From an uncultured Clostridium sp. (GTDB lineage Bacteria > Bacillota > Clostridia > Lachnospirales > Lachnospiraceae): a stretch of 38,894 nucleotides of DNA. The stretch is from positions 1 to 38,894 of the forward strand of contig URNT01000030.1 of NCBI GenBank assembly GCA_900549235.1, read 5' to 3'. Made by a program: the position numbers and the translations under genes. The notes beneath the pieces are model-generated. The model searched no databases. It saw only the letters and a list, made by a program, of their open reading frames with translations, and was not told where the DNA came from. Shown piece after piece: positions 24,300 through 32,439 of this stretch. How positions within the stretch are numbered: position 1 is the first letter of the stretch; each line of letters opens with the position of its first letter.

Positions 24300-25655
24300 A
24301 TGAAAAAAGCAACAGCAATCGTATTGGCAGCAGCTATGACTGCATCTTTAACAGCTTGTGCATCAAACAGCACAGGAAATGGTGAATCAGCAAATGCAGG
24401 GACTTCTGGAAGCAGTCAAGTATCAGACAGTGCTGGATCGGAAGGGAAGGTGACGGTTACCTTTTGGGATGAAAATGCAGGAGATGAGAGAACGGAATAT
24501 TACCAGCAGATTATTGCAGATTTCGAAGCTGCTAACCCAGACATCCATATTGAATACTTGGGACTTTCTTCGGCAGATGCATTATCCAAATATCAGACAG
24601 CCATAGCAGCCGGGGAAACTCCAGATGTGGGAGGATTAAATAATACTTGGGCCGCGACAGTGATCGGACAGGGCCACTGTGTAGCTTTGGATGATATGTT
24701 TGCAGACTGGGATGAGGCATCCGATATGGAAGAAGGATATATGGAAATCTGTCATACTTATAACAAGGATGGAAAGCTGTATATGATGCCAACCTCAGCT
24801 AATTTCATAAACCTTTGGACAAATGACGCTATGTTTGAAGAAGCAGGGCTTGAAGCGCCGAAAACATGGGACGAGTTTTTCGAAACAGCGGAAAAACTGA
24901 CAGACAGGGAAAAAGGGCAGTTTGGATATACAATTCGCGGCGGTTCTGGCTCAGCAGCTGTTCTTATGGATTTTATTTATTCTTATATGGGAATCAAAGA
25001 GGTATTTGATGAAAATGGAAAAGCCACGATTAATCGTCCGGAAGCTGTTGAATTCCTGGAAAAATACCTTGCTCTGTATGGAACGTGTACACCGGAAAGT
25101 GATATTACAGCAGGTTATAAAGAGATTTCTGCCAACTTTGATTCTGGTGTAAGCGCGATGTTTACCCATAACTTAGGTTCCTATGGAAGCCATGTAACAG
25201 GATTTGGAGGAACAGAAGGTTTTACAGCCAACCCACTTCCTACTGCATCAAATGGAAAATATGTCAATTATGGTGGGGCTCTTACAGGACTCTGTATGTT
25301 TGATTCATGTGAAAACCCAGAAGCCGCTTGGAAATTTATCACCTATATGTGCGGCAGGGAAGCCAACAGCTATTGGAATAAATCCATTGGACAGATGCCT
25401 ACAAATACAGCATGTTATGAAGATGCGTGGATGCAGGAAATGCAGCATATTCAGTGCGCTGTGGAAACAACGGAAATGGAAAACTGCATCACATATACGT
25501 CCCCGGCTTATCTGCCAGAGTGGGGAACTATTACTACAACTTATATTGAACCAGCTATTCAGTCAGTAATGTCAGGAGATATGACGGCTCAAGAGCTTCT
25601 TGATATGTGGGCAGAATATTTAAATGAGGCATATGCTAATTATATGGCTCAGTAG
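24300..25655 (+). CDS. Extracellular oligosaccharide-binding lipoprotein (family 1)
   Basis: This is a 451-residue solute-binding lipoprotein. The signal peptide ends in LTACA, giving a lipid-anchored Cys, followed by a Ser/Gly/Asn-rich linker to about residue 50. The mature domain starts VTVTFWDENAGDERTEYYQQII, with the family 1 pattern IAAGETPDVGGLN. A late segment rich in Trp and Tyr (WMQEMQHIQ, YLPEWGTITTTYIEP) may form the carbohydrate-stacking site. ATG follows AAAAGGAGAAG. The following pectin lyases suggest oligogalacturonides or rhamnogalacturonan oligosaccharides as ligand. A terminator-like hairpin follows. Confidence 0.93.
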   Translation: MKKATAIVLAAAMTASLTACASNSTGNGESANAGTSGSSQVSDSAGSEGKVTVTFWDENAGDERTEYYQQIIADFEAANPDIHIEYLGLSSADALSKYQTAIAAGETPDVGGLNNTWAATVIGQGHCVALDDMFADWDEASDMEEGYMEICHTYNKDGKLYMMPTSANFINLWTNDAMFEEAGLEAPKTWDEFFETAEKLTDREKGQFGYTIRGGSGSAAVLMDFIYSYMGIKEVFDENGKATINRPEAVEFLEKYLALYGTCTPESDITAGYKEISANFDSGVSAMFTHNLGSYGSHVTGFGGTEGFTANPLPTASNGKYVNYGGALTGLCMFDSCENPEAAWKFITYMCGREANSYWNKSIGQMPTNTACYEDAWMQEMQHIQCAVETTEMENCITYTSPAYLPEWGTITTTYIEPAIQSVMSGDMTAQELLDMWAEYLNEAYANYMAQ

Positions 25656-25672
25656 GCATAGAATATCAGATT

Positions 25673-25707
25673 AAAAGGGGGCTTTGTTTTGTATAAGTCC
25701 CCTTTTT
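25673..25707 (+). terminator. Hairpin between the binding protein and the lyase gene
   Basis: AAAAGGGGGCTT (25673-25684) pairs with AAGTCCCCTTTT (25695-25706) over 12 bp with one G-U pair, and the T run follows. It is a good terminator. Because no clear promoter is seen in the remaining 34 bases before the lyase gene, some read-through is presumed. Confidence 0.8.
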
Positions 25708-25741
25708 GACAGAAATTTCATAAAAAGAAAGGGAACATTCA

Positions 25742-26908
25742 ATGATCGGAACCAGATATCCATCAGAAAAACAAGTATATACGGACTCCAAAACAGGAGC
25801 AGCGATTACCAAACTGACCAGTCGCGGAATTAATTACCACTTTTATTTTACAGAAAACTCCTTTGATTTAGATGGAAAAACTATTTATTTTTTATCAAAC
25901 AGAGGCAATGAAGGAACGGAAATCTGCAATTTATTTTCCATGGATTTAGAGAGCGGGGAGATGGTTCAGCTGACCGATGACCCGGCCGGCGTGGAAGTGG
26001 GGCGGATTACCAAGACTCCGGACAGCGAGTATATTGCATACATAACAGGCCGTCAGCTTAGGCTTTATTGTACAAAGACAGGGGAAAACAGGCTTCTTTG
26101 GGAGGAACCGTCCATGCTGATGCACAATTTATCATTCAGCTGTGACAAACAGTGGATTGGCTTTACCAGAGACGAGGATGTGGACGCTCTGCCGGACGGA
26201 GGCCCTAACTACGCCGGATTTAAGGAGAAGATGTTTGCCACAAAAGACGGGCGGATTTCCATGATTGATTTAAACGGTGAGAATTTTCATGATGTGTTTC
26301 GGGATACGCACTGGCTGGGCCATTTTCAGTTTTCTCCTGATGACCCGGAGATTGCCATGTTCTGTCATGAGGGGCCGTGGAATTATGTGCAGCAGAGGAT
26401 TTGGGTGATTAATATGAGAACAGGAGAGGTATGGCCCTGTTTCCGGCAGCAGGAGGATGACTGCGTGGGGCATGAGTTCTGGACGAGAAACGGCGATATT
26501 ATCTTTGACAACCGCCGTGGAGGCCATGATGGAACCATATCAAATACGAAAGAGCAGGTATATGGTTCGGAAAATGTGAGCCGGGAAACGCCGTATTTCG
26601 GTTTTGCACACAAGGATGGAACTGTGTATCGCCGGATTGAGATGCCTTATTACTGCAACCATTATTTTGCCAATCAGGATTTGTCTTTGTTTGTTGGGGA
26701 TGCGGTTGAGGATATTGTGCTGATTAAGCCTGAGGAAGACGGAACCGCAAGGGTAAAGACTCTGGCCTGCCATAACACTACCTGGCATTATCAGCGTTCT
26801 CACTGCCACCCGACTTTCAGCTGGGACGGAACCAAGCTTTTGTATGCGGCGGATACTGACCAGTGGCACGATAATCTGTTTTTAGCAGAGGTTCCCAAAG
26901 AAATCTGA
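25742..26908 (+). CDS. ogl: Oligogalacturonate lyase, polysaccharide lyase family 22
   Basis: The 388-residue protein has no signal peptide, so it acts in the cytoplasm, cutting unsaturated digalacturonate or short oligogalacturonides to ketouronate. The fold is a seven-bladed propeller of the PL22 family. Key residues are visible. His244 sits in CVGHEFW, the proposed catalytic base region. Gln351, His354 and His356 in YQRSHCHPTF match the Mn ligands Gln350, His353 and His355 of the Yersinia enzyme. The third histidine ligand may be His290 or His307. Length matches the family. ATG 25742 follows AAAGGGA. Enzymes that use its product are not in this window. Confidence 0.88.
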   Translation: MIGTRYPSEKQVYTDSKTGAAITKLTSRGINYHFYFTENSFDLDGKTIYFLSNRGNEGTEICNLFSMDLESGEMVQLTDDPAGVEVGRITKTPDSEYIAYITGRQLRLYCTKTGENRLLWEEPSMLMHNLSFSCDKQWIGFTRDEDVDALPDGGPNYAGFKEKMFATKDGRISMIDLNGENFHDVFRDTHWLGHFQFSPDDPEIAMFCHEGPWNYVQQRIWVINMRTGEVWPCFRQQEDDCVGHEFWTRNGDIIFDNRRGGHDGTISNTKEQVYGSENVSRETPYFGFAHKDGTVYRRIEMPYYCNHYFANQDLSLFVGDAVEDIVLIKPEEDGTARVKTLACHNTTWHYQRSHCHPTFSWDGTKLLYAADTDQWHDNLFLAEVPKEI

Positions 26909-26923
26909 CCGTGAGGAGACGTT

Positions 26924-28993
26924 ATGAGGGAAAAAACAATTGTATTAAGCCATGAGGATTTTGAGGATTTTCCTATAGGGGAATTTCCCTATGACAGAGA
27001 TCATACGGCAACGGGAGAGTATCATTATATCAGGGAAAAGGGGTATGCAGGAAATTGGTATGATCCAGTGTGCAACTATACTTACAATGGAACCGGCCCC
27101 ACTTGGATTATTACAGAATATGAGGGCGTTCATTACATGGAGTCTATGAGAATTGAGAAAAACCGTCCTCACCGCATGTTTCCTACCCTGGAAACGGGAA
27201 AGAGAATCTGGGCTGATTATAAGGTTTCTGCAAGGCTTGTAAGGATGTCTAAAAAAGGAATGGCGGGCCTGGCCTTTTGCTTAAACAACAGCCTGGATAC
27301 CCTGGTATTTTGTTTGGAAGGAGAGGGGACTGCAAAACTGGTTTACCGCCATAAGGAGGAAGTGACTACCATAAAAGAGACCGAGTTTCCCCACGACTGC
27401 GACCACAGCTATGTGCTGAGCGCAGACTGCTTCGGAGACTTTGCAGAGTGCAGAATTGACGGAAAAGTGGTTTTAAAGGCCGGGGACACAGCGGATGAGG
27501 AATGGGTGAAGTCTCTTATAAAGCGCGGGGGAAAAGTAGGGATTACCGCAGACTGCCCTGCGAAATTTACCGATGTTTTGGTGACGGTTTCCGAGGAAGG
27601 AAAAGAGGAGTTATTGAAACGGGAGAAAAGAGACAGAAAAAAACAGCGGGAAGAAGAGGCCCTTCATCCGGAAATGGTGCTTTGGAAGAAAATAGATCTT
27701 AAAAACTTCGGAACCAGCAGACAGGTTCGGTTCGGTCATCTGACGGGCAGTGATGAGTGGTTTATTGTACTGGCACAGATGCAAAAAAGGGTCAGCAGAG
27801 ACGCTTACGGCTTTATCAGCTGTCTTACGGCTATTGACTTGGACGGCAATATCCTTTGGCAGACAGGGGAGCCGTCAGAACGTTCAGAAATCCTTGGAAA
27901 GGTGTCGGCAGACATGCCATTTCAAGTGTATGATATTGACGGGGACGGAAAAGATGAGGTAATTGTGGGAAGGAATTTTGAAATACAGATTCTTGACGGA
28001 GCTACGGGAGTTGTGAGAAAAGCTGTCAAAACTCCCCGCTCCATAGAAAATGATGAGGAGCTGATCGGCGTTCCTTATGGAATCTATGCATTTGACCGGA
28101 TCAATCCGGATGGTATCCGCATCTGCAATTTACGGGGAACAGAAAGGGCAGCCGACATTTTAATCAAGGACAGGTATTGCAGAATCTACGCATTGGATGA
28201 GGATTTAAACCTTTTATGGAACTATCAAAGTCCTAAGAATACAGGGCATTGCCCCCTTCCTTTAGATGTGAACGGAGATGGAAAGGATGAGATCTTAGCT
28301 GGGTACACGCTTTTAGACTGTCAGGGCAAGGAACTCTGGACATATCCCATTGAGGGAGATCATACAGACGAGATTGTGGCAGGGAAGTTTCGTGGGGACG
28401 GAAAAGGGTATTTTGCATGCGTATCAGGGACAGAAGGATTTTTTATCGGTGATTTTCATGGAAATATCCTTGCCAGGGATTTTTTAGGCCATGCCCAGCG
28501 AATCAGCGTAGCCAATTACTGCCCTGAACGGCCGGGATTTGAGATTGCCGTGACTAATTTTTGGGGTCATCAGGGAGTGATCTACCTCTATGATTCAGAC
28601 GGAAAACAATTATGGGAAATGGAAAATGAATGCAATGGAAACATATTATCTCCTGTCAACTGGGACGGAACAGGCCAGGAGCTGATCTTAACCAACGCAG
28701 ACCCGAAAAAAGGCGGTATGCTAAGCGGAAACGGTATCAGAGCTGTATCATTTCCGGATGACGGGCATCCAACTCTCTGCTGTGAGGCTGTTAATCTGAT
28801 GGGCGATGAAAGAGAAGAAATTGTTGTGTGGGATTATAAATGGATGTATATTTATACACAAAAAGACAATCACAGACCCCAGAATTACCATCCGGTAAAA
28901 TTCCACCTATATAACGCCTCCAACTATCGTGGGGAGTATGCTTATCCTAATGAGTGGTATCTGGACTTTCGGGATGAAAGGAGATCAAAATGA
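26924..28993 (+). CDS. Cytoplasmic two-domain protein with a PL11-like rhamnogalacturonan-lyase propeller
   Basis: The product is a 689-residue protein without signal peptide. Residues 1-225 form a beta-rich, lectin-like domain. A charged helical linker (about 225-245, KREKRDRKKQREEE) leads to a propeller from about 250 to the end. The propeller holds calcium-type loops DIDGDGKDEVIVG (337-349) and DVNGDGKDEILAG (448-460), and the later segment EGDHTDEIVAGKF resembles the PL11 G-H-D-x-x-H-x-G region. PL11 enzymes split rhamnogalacturonan I and are usually secreted; this one would act on imported oligosaccharides. Exact family is uncertain and activity is inferred. Its stop overlaps the next start by 4 bases. 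Confidence 0.68.
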   Translation: MREKTIVLSHEDFEDFPIGEFPYDRDHTATGEYHYIREKGYAGNWYDPVCNYTYNGTGPTWIITEYEGVHYMESMRIEKNRPHRMFPTLETGKRIWADYKVSARLVRMSKKGMAGLAFCLNNSLDTLVFCLEGEGTAKLVYRHKEEVTTIKETEFPHDCDHSYVLSADCFGDFAECRIDGKVVLKAGDTADEEWVKSLIKRGGKVGITADCPAKFTDVLVTVSEEGKEELLKREKRDRKKQREEEALHPEMVLWKKIDLKNFGTSRQVRFGHLTGSDEWFIVLAQMQKRVSRDAYGFISCLTAIDLDGNILWQTGEPSERSEILGKVSADMPFQVYDIDGDGKDEVIVGRNFEIQILDGATGVVRKAVKTPRSIENDEELIGVPYGIYAFDRINPDGIRICNLRGTERAADILIKDRYCRIYALDEDLNLLWNYQSPKNTGHCPLPLDVNGDGKDEILAGYTLLDCQGKELWTYPIEGDHTDEIVAGKFRGDGKGYFACVSGTEGFFIGDFHGNILARDFLGHAQRISVANYCPERPGFEIAVTNFWGHQGVIYLYDSDGKQLWEMENECNGNILSPVNWDGTGQELILTNADPKKGGMLSGNGIRAVSFPDDGHPTLCCEAVNLMGDEREEIVVWDYKWMYIYTQKDNHRPQNYHPVKFHLYNASNYRGEYAYPNEWYLDFRDERRSK

Positions 28994-30435
28994 ATCATTT
29001 TATAAACAGTACGCCGGAGGCAGAAGGAATTCCGGGAAAGGCCGTAAAACGGCTGATAGAAAAACTTCAGGAACAAAAGATTCCTCTGCACAGCCTTCTC
29101 ATAGCCAGACATGGAAAGGTGGCAGCAGAGGCTTATTTCTGGCCCTATGAAAAAAATACTCTGCACCGGATGTTCTCACAGACAAAGAGCTTTACGTCTT
29201 TGGCCATAGGACTTTTGGAGGCAGAAGGAAGGATTTCCATTCAGGATAAAATCTGCAGCTATTTTTCGGAATATCTGCCGGGGCAGGTGCATCCCTGGAT
29301 GGAAGAGATGACCATAGAAAACCTTCTTATGATGGAAACCTGCCATGACATGACTACCTATAAAAAAGCAAGCACCACAGAAAACTGGGTCAGAAGCTTT
29401 TTTCAGACCATCCCTACCCACCGGCCGGGAACCATTTTCCAGTATGATACCTCAGCATCTCATACGCTGTGTGCTTTGGCAGAAAAATTGACAGGACAGA
29501 AGCTTTTAGACTATTTAAAAGACAAGGTGTTAAGAGAGATTGGATTTTCTGAGGAAAGCTATATCATAGAAGACCCGTTCGGCGTATCCATGGGAGGAAC
29601 CGGATTGATGGCAACGCCTATGGACATGATGCGCATAGGGCTTATGCTGTTAAATGAAGGAATTCATCCCGATGATTACGGAAAGAGGGATGGAAGGCGG
29701 GTTTATCCAAAGGAATATTTGGAAAAGGCCCTTTCCTTTCAAACGCCTACGGCCATGAGCAAAGACCATGATTCAGGCTATGGATACCAGTTCTGGAAGC
29801 TTCCGGGAGAGGGATTTGCCATGCTGGGAATGGGAAGCCAGAATGTATTCTGTTTTCCGAAACAGGATATGGTTTTTGTAGTTACTGCCGACACACAGGG
29901 GATTCCTAATGGAACGGAAATCATCTTAAACAATATTTACACAGAGATTTTCGAGCATTTATCAGACCAGTCCATTCCCTCAATAGAAGAGGAGAGGAAG
30001 GAACTTTTGGCGTTTTTGGAAGACCTTAAGCTTCCAGTCCTGCAGGGAAGAGAAGGAGAGACGCTTAGGGAGCAGATTGACGGAAAAAATTTTTACTTAC
30101 TGCCTAATAAAAATGGTTTTAAACGGTTTCAAGTGAGCTTTTCAGGGGAAAACAAGGGAGTTTTAGAGTATGAAAATGAAAGGGGAAACCATCAGATTTT
30201 CTTTGGGCTGGGACATTTGGAATCCTTTATATTCCCGGAATATGGGCAGAAATCTGTAGCCAGCGGGGCTTGGTGCGACAGGGATACGCTGTATATCAGG
30301 GCCTGGCTGACAGATGAAATGGTATCCTCCGTTCACTGGAAACTGGTATTTTCAGAGGACGGCTCAATTACGGTATTGATGAGAAAAACGGATGAAATAA
30401 AATTAAATGAATTCCAGGGAATATTAAACGGGTAA
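28990..30435 (+). CDS. Serine hydrolase of the class C beta-lactamase fold, likely carbohydrate esterase
   Basis: The product is a 481-residue hydrolase with no signal peptide. The nucleophile motif is S63-Q-T-K66 (S-x-x-K). The tyrosine motif is Y152 in QYDTSASH, replacing the usual Y-S/A-N. The third motif (K/H-x-G) is not clear; MLGMGSQN near 278-285 is the best candidate. The last 130 residues are a beta-rich extension. This fold includes EstB-type esterases, and the position after two pectin enzymes suggests removal of acetyl or methyl groups from imported fragments. It is translationally coupled to the preceding gene with AAAGGAGATC upstream. Confidence 0.8.
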   Translation: MNHFINSTPEAEGIPGKAVKRLIEKLQEQKIPLHSLLIARHGKVAAEAYFWPYEKNTLHRMFSQTKSFTSLAIGLLEAEGRISIQDKICSYFSEYLPGQVHPWMEEMTIENLLMMETCHDMTTYKKASTTENWVRSFFQTIPTHRPGTIFQYDTSASHTLCALAEKLTGQKLLDYLKDKVLREIGFSEESYIIEDPFGVSMGGTGLMATPMDMMRIGLMLLNEGIHPDDYGKRDGRRVYPKEYLEKALSFQTPTAMSKDHDSGYGYQFWKLPGEGFAMLGMGSQNVFCFPKQDMVFVVTADTQGIPNGTEIILNNIYTEIFEHLSDQSIPSIEEERKELLAFLEDLKLPVLQGREGETLREQIDGKNFYLLPNKNGFKRFQVSFSGENKGVLEYENERGNHQIFFGLGHLESFIFPEYGQKSVASGAWCDRDTLYIRAWLTDEMVSSVHWKLVFSEDGSITVLMRKTDEIKLNEFQGILNG

Positions 30436-30450
30436 TTCCATGGGCTTAGA

Positions 30451-30472
30451 AGGGGGAATTTAAAATCCCCCT
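30451..30472. terminator. Bidirectional terminator between convergent genes
   Basis: AGGGGGA (30451-30457) pairs with TCCCCCT (30466-30472) around ATTTAAAA, with short A/T-rich flanks on both sides. It serves the esterase operon on the + strand and overlaps the stop codon of the kinase on the - strand. Confidence 0.7.
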
Positions 30473-31523
30473 ATTTGATTTTCATAGGCAAAATCACCCG
30501 AAAGCTAGTCCCGATCCCCACCTCACTGTCTGCCAGAATTTCCCCCTTATGCAGCCTTACAATCTTCTGGACCAGGGCCAGGCCGATGCCGTTTCCTTCA
30601 GTGCGGTGGGAGGTGTCCCCCTGGTAGAAGCGCTCAAATATATGGCTTTTTACAGTCTCATCCATACCGCAGCCGTTGTCCATGATGGAAAAATGGAGTT
30701 TACTGTCTTTTTTCTGGAGCTTTATTTTCACCTTCCCGCCTTCAGGAGAAAATTTGATGGCATTGTCGATCAGGTTGATCCAGACTTGGTTCAAGAGGAC
30801 TTTATTTCCAAAATATTCCAGTTCCTCCATGTCGATGATGAGCTGGATCTTTTTCTGCTGCCATTTGGACTCTAAAAGGAGGAGGGACTGGCGGATTTCC
30901 TCGGTGAGGCGGAAGGTCTCGGTATCGGTGAGGATGCTCAGATTTTCTACCTTTGACAGGTTCAGCACATTGGCGGCCAGCTGGGATAAGCGGTTGGATT
31001 CGCTGATGATAATATCCAGGTACTCGTTCCGTTCCTCTCTGGTGAGATCGTCATTTTTTAATATTTTCGCAAAGCCCCGGAGGGAAACAATGGGAGTCTT
31101 GAACTCGTGGGAAAAATTGTTGATAAAATCGGAGCGGAGCAGCTCTGTGTTTTCCAGTTCCTGGGCCATGCGGTTGAAGCTCTGGGATAAAAGCTCAAAT
31201 TCCTGGGTCAGGTTTAAATTGACCCGGACTTTAAAATTTCCCTCGGCCAGCTGGTTGATAGCATCTACAAGCTCCCGGATGGGCTTTAGGGGCATCCGGC
31301 TTAAAAGCACCGTAAGGAGGCACCCGGTAATGGAACTGATAACGATCAAAAGAGGAATGGGGCGCCAGAACTGGGGCATCAGAAGGTCTAAGCCCAGCAC
31401 AAACCTCAGGTAAAGAAACATCAGAAGGCTCTGAAGGGTCATTACCGTCAGCATGATCAGGAAGATCCCCAGGATGATGGCAAACAGGAACTTATGCAGG
31501 GGAGACCGGTCGGAACGCTTCAT
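30471..31523 (-). CDS. Sensor histidine kinase, OmpR-pair type, for the efflux cassette
   Basis: This is a 350-residue HisKA kinase. It has membrane helices near 12-38 and 55-75 with a very short external loop of about 18 residues, a HAMP domain (about 76-128), and the H box INNFSHEFKTPIVSLRG with His139. The ATP-binding domain has NLIDNAIKFS, MDNGCGM and GNGIGLALV. The tiny loop suggests sensing within the membrane, as in intramembrane-sensing kinases tied to transport. ATG overlaps the response regulator stop by 4 bases. Confidence 0.93.
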   Translation of the reverse strand: MKRSDRSPLHKFLFAIILGIFLIMLTVMTLQSLLMFLYLRFVLGLDLLMPQFWRPIPLLIVISSITGCLLTVLLSRMPLKPIRELVDAINQLAEGNFKVRVNLNLTQEFELLSQSFNRMAQELENTELLRSDFINNFSHEFKTPIVSLRGFAKILKNDDLTREERNEYLDIIISESNRLSQLAANVLNLSKVENLSILTDTETFRLTEEIRQSLLLLESKWQQKKIQLIIDMEELEYFGNKVLLNQVWINLIDNAIKFSPEGGKVKIKLQKKDSKLHFSIMDNGCGMDETVKSHIFERFYQGDTSHRTEGNGIGLALVQKIVRLHKGEILADSEVGIGTSFRVILPMKIK

Positions 31524-32194
31524 AGCTGCTTCACCGCCTTATAGCCCAGGCCCCGGATGGTTTCGATGGAAAATTCCGGGTATTCCCCAAATCGCCTGCG
31601 GAGCCGGTTGATATGGACGTTGATGGTGTTGTCATCGGATTCTGATTCCATGCCCCAGATCTCGTCCATCAGCTGCATCCGGGTGAAGATCTTGCCGGGG
31701 GAGGAAAGGAGCTTGTAGAGCAGGTAAAATTCCTTCCGCGGAAGGGTCTGGACCTCCTTTTCCCTGGTGACGGTCAGGGAATCGTAATCTAAAGTAACAG
31801 GGCCGATGACGATCCGCCGCTCACTGACGATCTGAGCCCGGCGCAGAAGGGCCTTGATCCGCAGAATCATTTCCTCCTCATCTACCGGTTTTACCATATA
31901 GTCATCGGTGCCGGCCAGAAAACCGGCTTTTTTGTCCTGGGGCATTTCCCTGGCTGTGACCATAAGGATCGGGAGAGTGTAGCCTGACTCCCGCAGCTGC
32001 CTGGTCAGCTCAAAGCCGTCCAGCCCCGGCATCATAACATCCACCACCGCCAGGTCGATATGGCACCGGTCCAGGCAGGCAAGGGCCTCCAGGCCGTCAG
32101 CGGCAAGAACCGGCTGGAAACCATTTTCACGAAGAACGGCCTGCATCAGGCGGCGGGCGTTGGTGTCGTCTTCGGCAACAAGTATCTGGAACAT
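31520..32194 (-). CDS. OmpR-family response regulator
   Basis: This is a 224-residue regulator with a receiver domain starting MFQILVAEDDTNARR, phospho-acceptor Asp52 in LAVVDVMMPGLDG and the switch segment DDYMVKPV. The C-terminal winged helix contains DDNTINVHINRLRRRFGE and IETIRGLGYKA. The start at 32194 follows AAGGAGG; an upstream in-frame ATG lacks a ribosome site. It is transcribed away from the RND cassette, and each side has a tandem 11-bp repeat of matching consensus, suggesting control of both itself and the efflux genes. Confidence 0.95.
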   Translation of the reverse strand: MFQILVAEDDTNARRLMQAVLRENGFQPVLAADGLEALACLDRCHIDLAVVDVMMPGLDGFELTRQLRESGYTLPILMVTAREMPQDKKAGFLAGTDDYMVKPVDEEEMILRIKALLRRAQIVSERRIVIGPVTLDYDSLTVTREKEVQTLPRKEFYLLYKLLSSPGKIFTRMQLMDEIWGMESESDDNTINVHINRLRRRFGEYPEFSIETIRGLGYKAVKQL

Positions 32195-32229
32195 GGGGAA
32201 CCTCCTTGAAGTGAAATATGTATAAAAAG

Positions 32230-32263
32230 AGTGTAGCATGGGAATGTGAATTGAAGGTGAACA
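32230..32263 (-). promoter_or_regulatory. Autoregulatory box and -10 for the response regulator
   Basis: On the + strand GAATGTGAATT (32242-32252) is followed directly by GAAGGTGAACA (32253-32263), an imperfect tandem repeat of 11 bp period. Read toward the gene, it ends 6 bp before TACACT (32235-32230), the proposed -10. OmpR/PhoB-type activators replace the -35 element in just this way. Confidence 0.6.
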
Positions 32264-32287
32264 GGGAAGGATACGGCAGGCTTTGAA

Positions 32288-32322
32288 GCGCTTTATATGG
32301 AAACATATAAGGCTCTTTTTTT
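32288..32322 (+). terminator. Terminator-like hairpin in the divergent intergenic region
   Basis: CTTTATATG (32291-32299) pairs with CATATAAGG (32304-32312) around GAAA with one G-U pair and GCG/CTC outside, followed by seven T. No + strand gene lies directly upstream, so it may insulate the two promoters or end an unseen short transcript. Confidence 0.6.
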
Positions 32323-32358
32323 ACCCCCAATTTCAAAGTACACCATAAAATCACAAAA

Positions 32359-32392
32359 AATTTATCTTCAATTTATCTTCACCTTTTAACAT
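32359..32392 (+). promoter_or_regulatory. Perfect 11-bp tandem repeat and -10 for the RND cassette
   Basis: AATTTATCTTC is repeated back to back at 32359-32369 and 32370-32380. A -10 candidate TAACAT (32387-32392) follows after 6 bp, and there is no -35 consensus. The complement GAAGATAAATT agrees at 8 of 11 positions with the first repeat unit of the box before the response regulator, in the same orientation relative to its gene. Confidence 0.68.
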
Positions 32393-32439
32393 AGATTTAA
32401 CAGGCAAAGTGAACTGAAAACAAAAAGGAGAGCAGGAAG

